From assembly GCA_002943765.1 (NCBI GenBank), contig PQWQ01000025.1, positions 558,001 through 622,000 on the forward strand: a stretch of DNA of 64,000 bases, given 5' to 3'. A model generated the notes under the pieces. That model worked only from the letters and a program-made list of their open reading frames with translations, was not told the DNA's origin and ran no database searches. Shown here in pieces: positions 55,401 through 64,000 of the stretch. Numbering within the stretch: position 1 is the stretch's first letter; the number at the start of each line of letters is the position of its first letter. Source of the DNA: Psoroptes ovis. Lineage: Eukaryota > Arthropoda > Arachnida > Sarcoptiformes > Psoroptidae. Position numbers and translations under genes: made by a program.

Positions 55401-56059
55401 CTAAACTTTTTCAGCTTCCAGACCATGTTTGAAAAAAAGCATAACAGCTTTTTCATTACCATCTTCACCTTCACGAAATTCCAAGATGCCGACAATACCG
55501 TCAGGATTGGAGCTATTACCAAGGAAAAATTGTGCATCATTTACTTTGGGCAAAATTTTCTTTACTGCTTCGGTAAATTTAGCTTTGGCTTCGGCAATTT
55601 GTTCATCACTCCATTCCAGACTTTTCCATTTTTCTTGCAATGTCTTCGTGTATGTTTTAAGATAATTTTTAAAATCAGCCTTTGAAAATGATGCTTCAAC
55701 TAAACGTTGATTCAACACAAGGTCATAACCAGATTCGGTCACCTCATCCGTACCTTCATCGGCTTCTTCAGCTGATGGATTGAAACCTTCGATTGCTATA
55801 TCGCCTTGTTTACGCATCACAAACTATTTGAACACAAAGATTGATTAATCAAAAACATTCGATTTCATCAAATTTGATCAATTAGACTCACCTGGCATTC
55901 AACTTCCCAAATACAATCATCGACCAGTTTGATTTTGGATGAATCGGTAAACATTTCATCACCTGTAAAGTGTTACACAGAAAAAAATAATGAAAAATTA
56001 TGGCCCCGATTCAAGGTACAAGGTATGTTACCAGTGATTAAATCTTTGTAAATAATCAT
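55401..56059 (-). CDS. TCTP: translationally controlled tumour protein (TCTP)
   Basis: Three exons, 56059-56032, 55962-55892 and 55823-55401; about 173 aa (the family is usually 168-175). It begins MIIYKDLITGDEMFTDS, the canonical TCTP start, followed by 'GANPSAEE'-like 'GFNPSAEEADEGTDE'. The helical hairpin region carries 'FKNYLKTYTKTL' and 'FFLGNSSNPDGIVGILEFRE' near the C-terminus. It is a conserved, abundant cytosolic protein linked to growth control and calcium binding; secreted arthropod forms act as histamine-releasing factors. Introns are 69 nt each. It is convergent with the ATF4-like gene (156 bp between stops). Confidence 0.96.
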
Positions 56060-56459
56060 TTTGATTAATTAATTTAATTGTAGTTATTTAAAACAATCGA
56101 ATTCGAATGTTGATGATTAGTCAGTCGGCTTTTGGTGGTTGTGAATCACGTAAAATGTGGCGATGTGCTATTTATATGTGCATGAAGCTACACTGAAATT
56201 CAGTGTTGTTTTTTTCTTGTTTATTCAATTTCATTAAGGAAAAGGAAAAAACGGTTTCACATTAATCAGCAATGTGGGCAGTGTAAAAAGGTAGTGGCAC
56301 ACCCGGCTAATGGATTCCTTTACATACTTATACCACTACGTTGCACGCAATTTATGAATAGGAATTTTTCCGAAATTATTCGAATGCACATGTCTCATGT
56401 GATAAACACATGTTTTCACCCTGAGTGTGGTATTTAAATTGGTTGTAAATATTTGACAA
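56060..56459. promoter_or_regulatory. bidirectional promoter, TCTP / NAT10
   Basis: 400 bp between divergent start codons. A pyrimidine-rich segment ('ttgttttttttcttgttt'-like, near 56206-56222) and a CA-rich segment are visible. No clear TATA box is placed for either gene. Both products are growth-related (translation, ribosome synthesis), so co-expression is plausible but untested. Confidence 0.35.
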
Positions 56460-59457
56460 ATGGCCATTAAAAAACTTGATAATCGATTGCGGATTCTGAT
56501 TGAAAATGGCATCACACTTGGCCATAGAACAATGTTTGTTATTATTGGACCTAAGGCCCGTGATCAAGTAGTGATTCTACATCAAATGTTGGCCAAATCA
56601 CAGGTGAAAGCTCGACCATCCGTTTTGTGGTGCTACAAGAAAGAGCTGGGATTCTCTTCGTAAGTTTTTCAATGATTGATGTTTGTGTCATTAAATTTAA
56701 TATTGATTTGGTGCTCCGGGTAGACATCGCAAGAAACGTATGCGTCTGCTGCAGAAAAAACTCAAATCCGGAGTCCAGCTGGACAATGTTGAAGATATGT
56801 TCGAAACGTTCATCGCTCAAACTGATATTCGTTATTGTTATTATAAAGAAACGCATAAAATTTTGGGCAACACTTATGGTATGCTCATACTGCAAGATTT
56901 CGAAGCAATCACACCGAATATTTTGGCTCGAACCATTGAAACAATTGAAGGTGGTGGTATTATTTGTATTCTCTTAAATCAAATTACATCTCTACGCCAG
57001 CTGTATGCAATGACTATGGATGTCCACAACCGATATCGGACTGAAGCACATCAAGATGTTGTCGCTAGATTTAATGAAAGATTTATTCTGTCCTTAGCAT
57101 CTTGTAAGAAATGTGTAGTCGTCGATGACAAACTGGACATAATTCCTTTATCATCGAATTCGGCCGAAATTGTCCCCGTTTCTCGTAGTGACAATGATGA
57201 TGAATCACCTTTGAAATCCGACCTTAGCGACCTCAAAGATTCATTAAAAAGTACTCAGCCTGTTGGTTCCATAATATCGCTGTGTCGGACCATGGATCAA
57301 GCTCAAACTGTACTAAAATTGATCGATATCATCAGCGAAAAATCCTTGACATCCACCGTATCATTGACAGCCAGTCGTGGACGTGGTAAATCAGCTGCTC
57401 TTGGTTTAGCTATAGCCTCGGCTATTGCATATAATTATTCAAACATATATGTTACATCACCTTCACCTGAAAATCTCAAGACCCTCTTTGAATTTATTCT
57501 CAAAGGTTTCGATGCAATATCCCTGAAGGAACATCTTGATTATGAAATAATCCAGTCGACAAATGAAGAATTTAACAAGGCTATTGTTCGTGTAAATATT
57601 TTCCGTGAACATCGTCAATGTATTCAATACATTCATCCAGCTGATGCAATGAAAACAAATGTATTAAATCAATCAGCTGAACTGTTGGTCATTGATGAAG
57701 CAGCAGCCATCCCATTACCGATTGTTAAATCAATGCTAGGTCCATACTTGGTGTTTATGTCATCAACAATCAATGGTTACGAAGGTACTGGTCGTTCATT
57801 ATCGTTGAAATTGATTCAACAGCTTCGGCAACAGAATCGGCCAGATTTGAAAAATGATAATAATAATCGAGGTCGTAGCCTCCACGAACTGACCCTAAAT
57901 GAATCGATTCGATATAAAAGTGGTGATGATGTCGAAAAATGGTTGAATCAATTACTATGTTTGGACAGTTCGATTGTCGAAACATTCGAACATGCATCGT
58001 CTAAGGGCTGCCCGTTGCCAGCTGATTGTCAATTGTATTATATAAATCGTGATATATTGTTTAGTTATCATGAAACATCGGAAAACTTTCTCCAACGTAT
58101 TATGGCCCTATGCGTAGCTTCGCATTATAAAAACACACCGAACGATTTGCAAATGATGTCCGATGCACCGGCTCATCATCTGTTTTGTTTATTGCCTCCG
58201 GTCACATCTAAACACGTGAAAAAGGGGCAACTACCCGATATTCTTTGTTTTGTTCAAATTTGTTTCGAAGGCAAAATATGTAAGGATTCAGTTATGGCTA
58301 GTCTTTCACGTGGTCAACGTGCCGCTGGTGACCTGATACCATGGACAATATCACAACAATTTCAAGATTCACGATTTGCATCACTTTCAGGTGCACGAAT
58401 CGTTCGTATTGCAACCAATCCAAATTATCAAAAAATGGGTTACGGTACCCGAGCATTGCAGCTGCTTGAAGATTATTTTCGTGGACATTTTAATGTTGAT
58501 CTAATGGAATCCAAAGGCGATGATGAGAATCATGATCAAACTGAATCACTTGATGATGGGTCATCAGGCATCCGGAAACTGGATGCACCGTTGCTGCTTG
58601 ATCTCAAAGAACGTCGTGCTGAAGCCTTAGATTATCTGGGCGTATCGTTTGGTCTGACGCCTGAACTGTTGAAATTTTGGAAAAAATCCGGATTTATTCC
58701 TGTGTATCTAAGGCAAACACCTAACGAGCTGACTGGTGAACATTCATGTATTATGATCAAACAACTTGATCGGTCTCAAGGTTGTAATGATTGGTCCGTA
58801 GAATTTTGGAAAGATTTCCGTAGACGTTTTGTATCATTGTTGGCATATGAATTCAGTAAATTTTCCACAAGTTTTGCTTTGAACATTTTACAAAAACCAT
58901 CCAACCAGACCAATAATAATGCAGACGGCAAAACAGCTGATGATCAGAGAGAAAAACCATTGGATAAAACGGAATTATTCATTCATCTGAGCATCTATGA
59001 TCTTAAACGTTTGGAAATGTATGCACAAAATTTAGTCGATTATCATTTGATCGTTGATTTGCTACCAATTATTGCACGACTTTATTTTCTGGACAAATTC
59101 GATCCTTCATTTCATCAATCAAATGTACAGAATGCCATTCTACTAGGTCTAGGTCTACAACATAAAAACATTGATTCAATTGCCGAAGAATTTCGGTTGC
59201 CAGGAACACAAATTCTAGGTCTATTCAGTCGTAGTATGAAAAAAATATCGACATATTTTCGTTCTCTTAGTGAAAAAGAAATTGAAGAAATTTTGGCTCG
59301 AAAAGATGCTGGCCATCAAGCTGCGGCTGCTACGGCCATGTTCCCACTGCAGCAATCACTTGACGATGAATTGGATGAAGCCGAGCAACAAATTGACCAA
59401 GCTGAACGTAAACGAAAGAAACGATTAATCAAACAATTTGATGTATCAGTGTTGTGA
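56460..59457 (+). CDS. NAT10: RNA cytidine acetyltransferase (NAT10/Kre33)
   Basis: Two exons, 56460-56659 and 56724-59457 (64-nt intron); about 977 aa. It begins 'KLDNRLRILIENGI', followed by 'ELGFSSHRKKRMR' across the intron, 'QDFEAITPNILARTIETIEG', the helicase P-loop 'ASRGRGKSAALG', 'LLVIDEAAAIPLP' (Walker B), and a GNAT acetyl-CoA loop 'IATNPNYQKMGYGTRAL'. A lysine-rich nucleolar tail ends the protein. The enzyme makes N4-acetylcytidine in 18S rRNA and in Ser and Leu tRNAs, using ATP and acetyl-CoA. Only 46 bp separate its stop from the stop of WDR35 on the other strand. Confidence 0.97.
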
Positions 59458-59503
59458 TTTATGGTTATTTTTGAATGTTTTAATAAAAATTTTATCGAAC
59501 AAA

Positions 59504-62500
59504 TCAGACCAGAGCATGACATAGTGGGCAATTTTTGAATGAGGCTATAGCCTCATCAATTGCTGCATGTTTACAACGTCGGCATGTCCATTTTGATTGT
59601 TGTGATTCGATTATCGAACGACCAGTAGCGACACAAGGAGCAAATTTTGCTTGACAATGACCACATTCAATACTGTAATCAGCTGTTTGTTGTGAACAAT
59701 ATTTGCATTTCATCATTGTAGCCGTCGTTTCATGTTTGTAATTGGTGCCTAAAGGATTCTGCAGAAATATTTGTACAGCAATATCCTGATATCGCTTACG
59801 GCGATCATCATTATCAATTGATGATTTTGTACCTGGTAAGTTCCGATTATTTCTAAAATTTGCGCCACCATTTAAAATTGCTTCAATCGAATTCGATTGT
59901 TGTTCAGCTGTTTGTTCTGCGTCCAAAGATTCAAGTTTTATAAATGCTTTGGAACAAATATCAAAACATTTATTGACATATGATGTCACTGCCAAAAGGG
60001 TGTATATTTGTTCGCTGGTCAAATATTCTTCATAATTTTGTAGATGAAGAGCAGCGTTCATTGCTGGTGAATACTTTCCTTGGTACAGATTGCGATGAGC
60101 AAGCAAATAGACGTGGTAGGCTTCGGCTCCTTTCCAAGGGTCAATACCTAGCAATACTGGTTGTTGTTGGCTGCTTGATTGTTGATCCGATTGCGGTAGC
60201 AGCAGTTCATACAGTGTTTCTTGTTGTTTGTGGCCGCTTGTTTTGCTGCTGTTGCTTTCATTTTCCATGTGTTCCGCATAAATAATGCCGATCAGGACGT
60301 ACAATTTTTTCAACAAAATTGCATCACATTGAACACTTGTTTGGGCTGATTGAATTTGACCAATTAAGCGCTCGATAACATCGATTGCTTTGTCTATTTG
60401 GTTAGCTTTTCTATTCATAGATTGATCAATTGAATGAATTATTAGATTGTCCGAAAAGTTCTGACTGATTTTCTACAACAACTCTATTGATTAATCGGCA
60501 AGAACTTTTCGGACAACTTTATAGATTAAATAAAATCGAAATACTCACCGATATATTTGTATCATGTCTAAATATCGTTCATCATTTTCTAAATGTTCGA
60601 CATATTTATGCAGTAATTGGTCAATATTTTTCATTTTGAATCGATCAGCTAGCTCGATGGCCATTTTCCATTCATTAAGTTTAACACAAGCATCAATTGC
60701 CATTTGAGGGTTATTCACTTTTAAATAGGCTCCAACAGCCTCTTTACAGTGGCCATATGATTCCAAATACATTGCTATTTGAAGCAACAGGTTTTCATTG
60801 GTAACTTTATCGACCAGCACCAGCAAAGAATCCAATTTCTCTTCATTCATATAAAGTTCAGCTAATCGATCATAATCATTGATCCGTTCGAAACAGCGAA
60901 TAGCTTTGGGCCAATCATAGTTATCGGCATAATAATCACCTAGAAAACGATTCGTTTGGTCCATTTCTTTGTCATAATTGGCCAAATTGTTGTATTTTTC
61001 CAGCAAAGCTTTTACTCGTTCGAAGCTTCCACTGACTTTGTTCAAATAAACAGCTAGGTCTGGTCGATCGAGATCTAAATAAATGGATTCAGCATCGTCG
61101 AAAGCGTTGCGGTAAGCACAAACTTCGGCTCGTTTCAAATCCGGGTCTTTGAAACGATTTAAACGTTTAATAAATTGTAGGCCACGATAGTCACGATTTC
61201 GTATCATGGCCAAATAAGCGGTTTCAGTGTCCAACAGTTTCAAACATTCATCACTTAGAATCGGCCATAATTCCGGCAATTCGGGCATTTTTACAGCGAA
61301 ATTGATTGCATCGGTGATCGATGACGATGATGCATCATTGATCAAAGCTTTCATTTGGCTGACATATTCACATTCGATTGTTTCGATATAATTATCGATA
61401 TTTATCGTTTGCCTGCCGTTACGATTCATATCAGCGATCAATTGATCCAGCATCATTGTTTCAATGGACAATCGGCGAAATGAGCTCACATAACCATCTG
61501 AAATTATTGGGTCCAGCAAGGTGACCGATTTATGCAAATTGACCAGAATTATTCGATTTTTTTCCATGACAACAATCAAATCGTTATTATCTGATGACCA
61601 TTTAAAATTCCAAACAAAATCCGTGAATTGATCAGTGATATCAGTGATCCAATTACCATCGGTCCATGTTTGTTCATTATTTGCTTCGAAATCATATAAA
61701 TGAAAACGATTTTGGACATCGATGAGTGCAAATTTGGTTGAATTTTTATTCAGAGACATTTGTATGGGCCTAGCATTGCCATTAGTTTCAAGCCTGCAAA
61801 TACAATTGTTTGCATTTGGAAGCATGAATTGATGAATCGTGCCCGATTCGAACCCGATCAACAGGTATTTATCCGAAGCACTCAAACAGCTGATCTTGTC
61901 CGAATCGGACACTGTATGCATGGTTGCTGCCTGCGGCGATGAATCGTCAGCGATGAATCCTATTAAGGGCCAAAATACTGAATAATTAATTGATCAAAAA
62001 GTCATTCATAATTAACCTTTCATTCCGGCCATGTTAGGATAAAGTTGGCGAAAAGGCCAAATGTAAAATCCATTCACGTTGGCCAAAATTACTCGGCTAC
62101 TATTCATACTGCACATGGTCGCTTGGAAATCTGTCGGATGATGATCAATCAATGTCCCAATAGAATTATAAAGGTTAACATGGACAATTTTGCTGTTTAG
62201 CCTTTCAATTGCAACACAATAATCATGGCAAGATGTGATCGCAATCATTTCATTGGCCAATTGCTTTTCATGGCTTTCATTTGATTTGAATTCCCAGAAT
62301 ATCAACGATTTTCGATTGAGTCCTAGGCTATAGTTCTGCTTCACTAACGCAACTGAATCGGTCAAATAACAGCTGTGCTCAATCCGACATCTAAGATTGG
62401 CAAAATATATGAATGAATCGACGGCCAACACCAATTTGAAACCGCTTCGATCCCAAGAACAGTCATGTATACCATTATTATTGCCTGGTACTCTGGTCAT

Positions 62501-63415
62501 GGCCAGTAATTCACCTTTTGGATTGAAAATTTTTAGAAAATTTCGGCCACCAGCGCCTTTCCCGGTTACGGCTAACATGTCACCAGTGTGATTCCATTCG
62601 ATTGAAGAAATGAATGTAAGATCACAGTCGACGATAGTGGCGCTAGTGTCCATTTCATTTTTCATAATTTGTAACCGGCCATTATCGAATCCGATGACCA
62701 GTGGACATGGATGGTCCTCATTTTTGAACCATTTTATGGCCATCAAATTAACTGTTTCTGATCTTCGGTCCAATATAGTTTTCAATGGTAATTTTCCAAC
62801 GAAATTACCGGCATAATCAAAAATATGAATCTCTAGGTCTTTGGTACCAATCAGTATAATCTTACCATCAGGTGACCATTCCACTTGATTCAGGCTAATA
62901 TTTTTTATTTCTTTACCCCAAAGTCTACTACCATCAACCGACCCGGTTATAATGGCTCCATCTTCATAAACAATACAAATTTTCGTACCATCTTTGGTCC
63001 ATGCCATACCGGTTACCAGTGATTTTTGTCGATTGTTAACCATTTCTTCATACCAAACACCTTTGTAAAACATCCAAACAATAATCGTACCATTTGTATC
63101 GCTTGATGTAAGTTTTTGGAATTGTTCATTCCAACAACAACATTCGACTGTTGCTTTATGACTTTCTAAGGTCTGATTCATTGACAGATTCTTTGAATCA
63201 TTTCTAGGTCTTTGATTGTTGCTGTTGGTGTCCAATCGAATCACTTTCAACATACCGGCCGTACCACCACAAGCAATAAAATCATGATCATAACTCCAAT
63301 CAATACATCGCACTTGGGAACAGTTTGGTAATGATATTTTCTTATTTAAATGTAGAAACATTTCTCGATAACTTCTTGAATGGGACCACAATCGAATCCA
63401 ACAATAATCAAACAC
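59504..63415 (-). CDS. WDR35: WD repeat-containing protein 35 (IFT121, IFT-A complex)
   Basis: Three exons, 63415-62017, 61959-60549 and 60410-59504; about 1238 aa (human about 1180). The N-terminal WD40 propellers are near identical in key stretches to animal WDR35: 'CGGTAGMLKVIRL', 'LTSSDTNGTIIVWM', 'KICIVYEDGAIITGSVDG', 'LAVDSFIYFANL'. The middle and C-terminal TPR-like solenoid has 'RDYRGLQFIKRL', 'EKNRIILVNL' and 'WKGAEAYHVYLLAHRNLYQG'. The end carries paired CxxC zinc motifs ('CKYC', 'CGHC', 'CRRC', 'CPLC'). It is a core subunit of IFT-A, needed for retrograde ciliary transport and membrane-protein entry, so sensory cilia are expected in this animal. Intron 2 contains a MITE (60444-60518). 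Confidence 0.96.
60444..60518 (-). mobile_element. mariner-like MITE, variant (WDR35 intron 2)
   Basis: 75 bp. AGATTGTCCGAAAAGTTCTG / AACTTTTCGGACAACT; core actgattttctacaac, ttaatcggcaag. It resembles the variant at 43352. It makes up more than half of the 138-nt intron. Confidence 0.82.
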
Positions 63416-63586
63416 GATTTAGCAGTGTGTAACCATAGTGATTAGTTGGTCGAAAGAAAAATTCAAACATTTTTTCAAAACTCAGACGACAGATGACAGC
63501 ACTTTTGATCGAATTTTTTCGCCACCATATGCTCATGGTGATAATCATTGTGAATCATTTGTAAAAATTAAAAAATTGAAAGAAAA
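63416..63586. promoter_or_regulatory. bidirectional promoter, WDR35 / DPAGT1
   Basis: Only 171 bp separate the ATGs of two divergent genes. GTAACCATAGTGAT at 63429-63442, 14 bp upstream of the WDR35 start, weakly resembles an RFX X-box (GTHNYYATRRNAAC). No TATA box is seen. Confidence 0.35.
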
Positions 63587-63978
63587 ATGGACATCAGTCA
63601 AGGTTTATACATCAATGGCATATTGTCAGTATGTGCATATTTTGCTGTCAAACACATTGTGCCAAAAATGAGCACAATGTTTATCGATGCTCATTTATAT
63701 GGGCGAGATTTATGTAAAAAAGATCAAAATAAGAAAATGTAAGTCGTCAAATGTTCGGACTATAGCCCTTGAACTAATTCTCTTCAATTTTTTCAATTTT
63801 CTCCAGTCCAGAATCACAAGGTGTAATCGGTGGATGCATATATTTAATCATATTGTTTTGTTTCATCCCAATACAATTTAGTCAATTTAATAAATCATCG
63901 ACAACCACGATTTTTCAATCAACCAATGGCCTTAGCCATCATCATCGAACATCATCACTTGAATATGAACATTATTTG
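63587..63978 (+). CDS. DPAGT1: UDP-GlcNAc:dolichyl-phosphate GlcNAc-1-phosphotransferase, 5' part
   Basis: Two exons are visible, 63587-63738 and 63807-63978 (68-nt intron), covering the first 108 codons; a third exon must lie beyond the window after the donor GTAAGTTGG. The N-terminal membrane helix is 'INGILSVCAYFAVKHIVPKM', followed by 'FIDAHLYGRDLCKK' and the family hallmark 'IPESQGVIGGCIYLIILFCF'. The enzyme (ALG7) starts the dolichol-linked oligosaccharide for N-glycosylation in the ER membrane and is the target of tunicamycin. It is divergent from WDR35. Confidence 0.93.
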
Positions 63979-64000
63979 GTAAGTTGGACCATATTTTTTC

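Overview
The window looks like nuclear DNA of a small-genome arthropod, most likely an acariform mite. It is AT-rich and gene-dense, its introns are mostly 55-75 nt GT-AG, its proteins are rich in poly-N/Q/S/H runs, its tRNA genes carry introns, and its gene content is typically bilaterian (IFT, Rb, CtBP, ATF4, POMGNT2). The mite assignment is inference; no species marker was recognised. All exon joins given here were made by hand from splice signals, reading frame and family similarity.

Layout. 1-1366: gene-free DNA with two copies of a TA-flanked inverted-repeat element. 1367-2957: coiled-coil protein with a Shroom ASD2-like C-terminus. 3076-4672: two tandem secreted cystatins. 5175-7844: TMEM62-type phosphoesterase. 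8414-9751: MOCS3/Uba4. 10088-14011: two divergent related multi-span membrane proteins of unknown function. 14161-17945: CTR9, head to head with a pocket protein of the Rb/p107 family (19006-23272). 23581-25795: POMGNT2, with an intron-containing tRNA-Leu in its first intron. 26036-27889: CDC45. 28.3-43.1 kb: a mostly non-coding tract full of 75-82 bp mariner-like MITEs, containing one three-exon BED-finger/hAT-transposase-derived gene (32274-38233). 43154-46195: secreted Val/Pro/Tyr-repeat structural proteins that may share one tiny signal-peptide exon. 46408-46969: MRPS10. 47300-47390: tRNA-Arg. 47621-49760: a divergent ACAD9-like protein. 50610-52132: CtBP. 54020-55244: an ATF4-like bZIP gene with the upstream-ORF arrangement expected for stress-induced translation. 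55401-56059: TCTP. 56460-59457: NAT10. 59504-63415: WDR35/IFT121. 63587-63978: the first two exons of DPAGT1/ALG7, cut by the window end.

The genes are mostly unrelated housekeeping loci packed in divergent or convergent pairs. Some links are visible. A pocket protein and CDC45 lie about 4.6 kb apart, and both have E2F-like motifs upstream. The three mobile-element themes (two MITE families and a domesticated hAT gene) concentrate in the 28-43 kb tract. CTCF-like motifs recur at five gene boundaries or introns. The most interesting leads are the shared signal exon of the PVPQPYPV proteins, the ATF4 upstream ORFs, the ACAD9-like apparent pseudoenzyme, the hAT-derived gene with its MITE cluster, and the recurrent CTCF-type sites.
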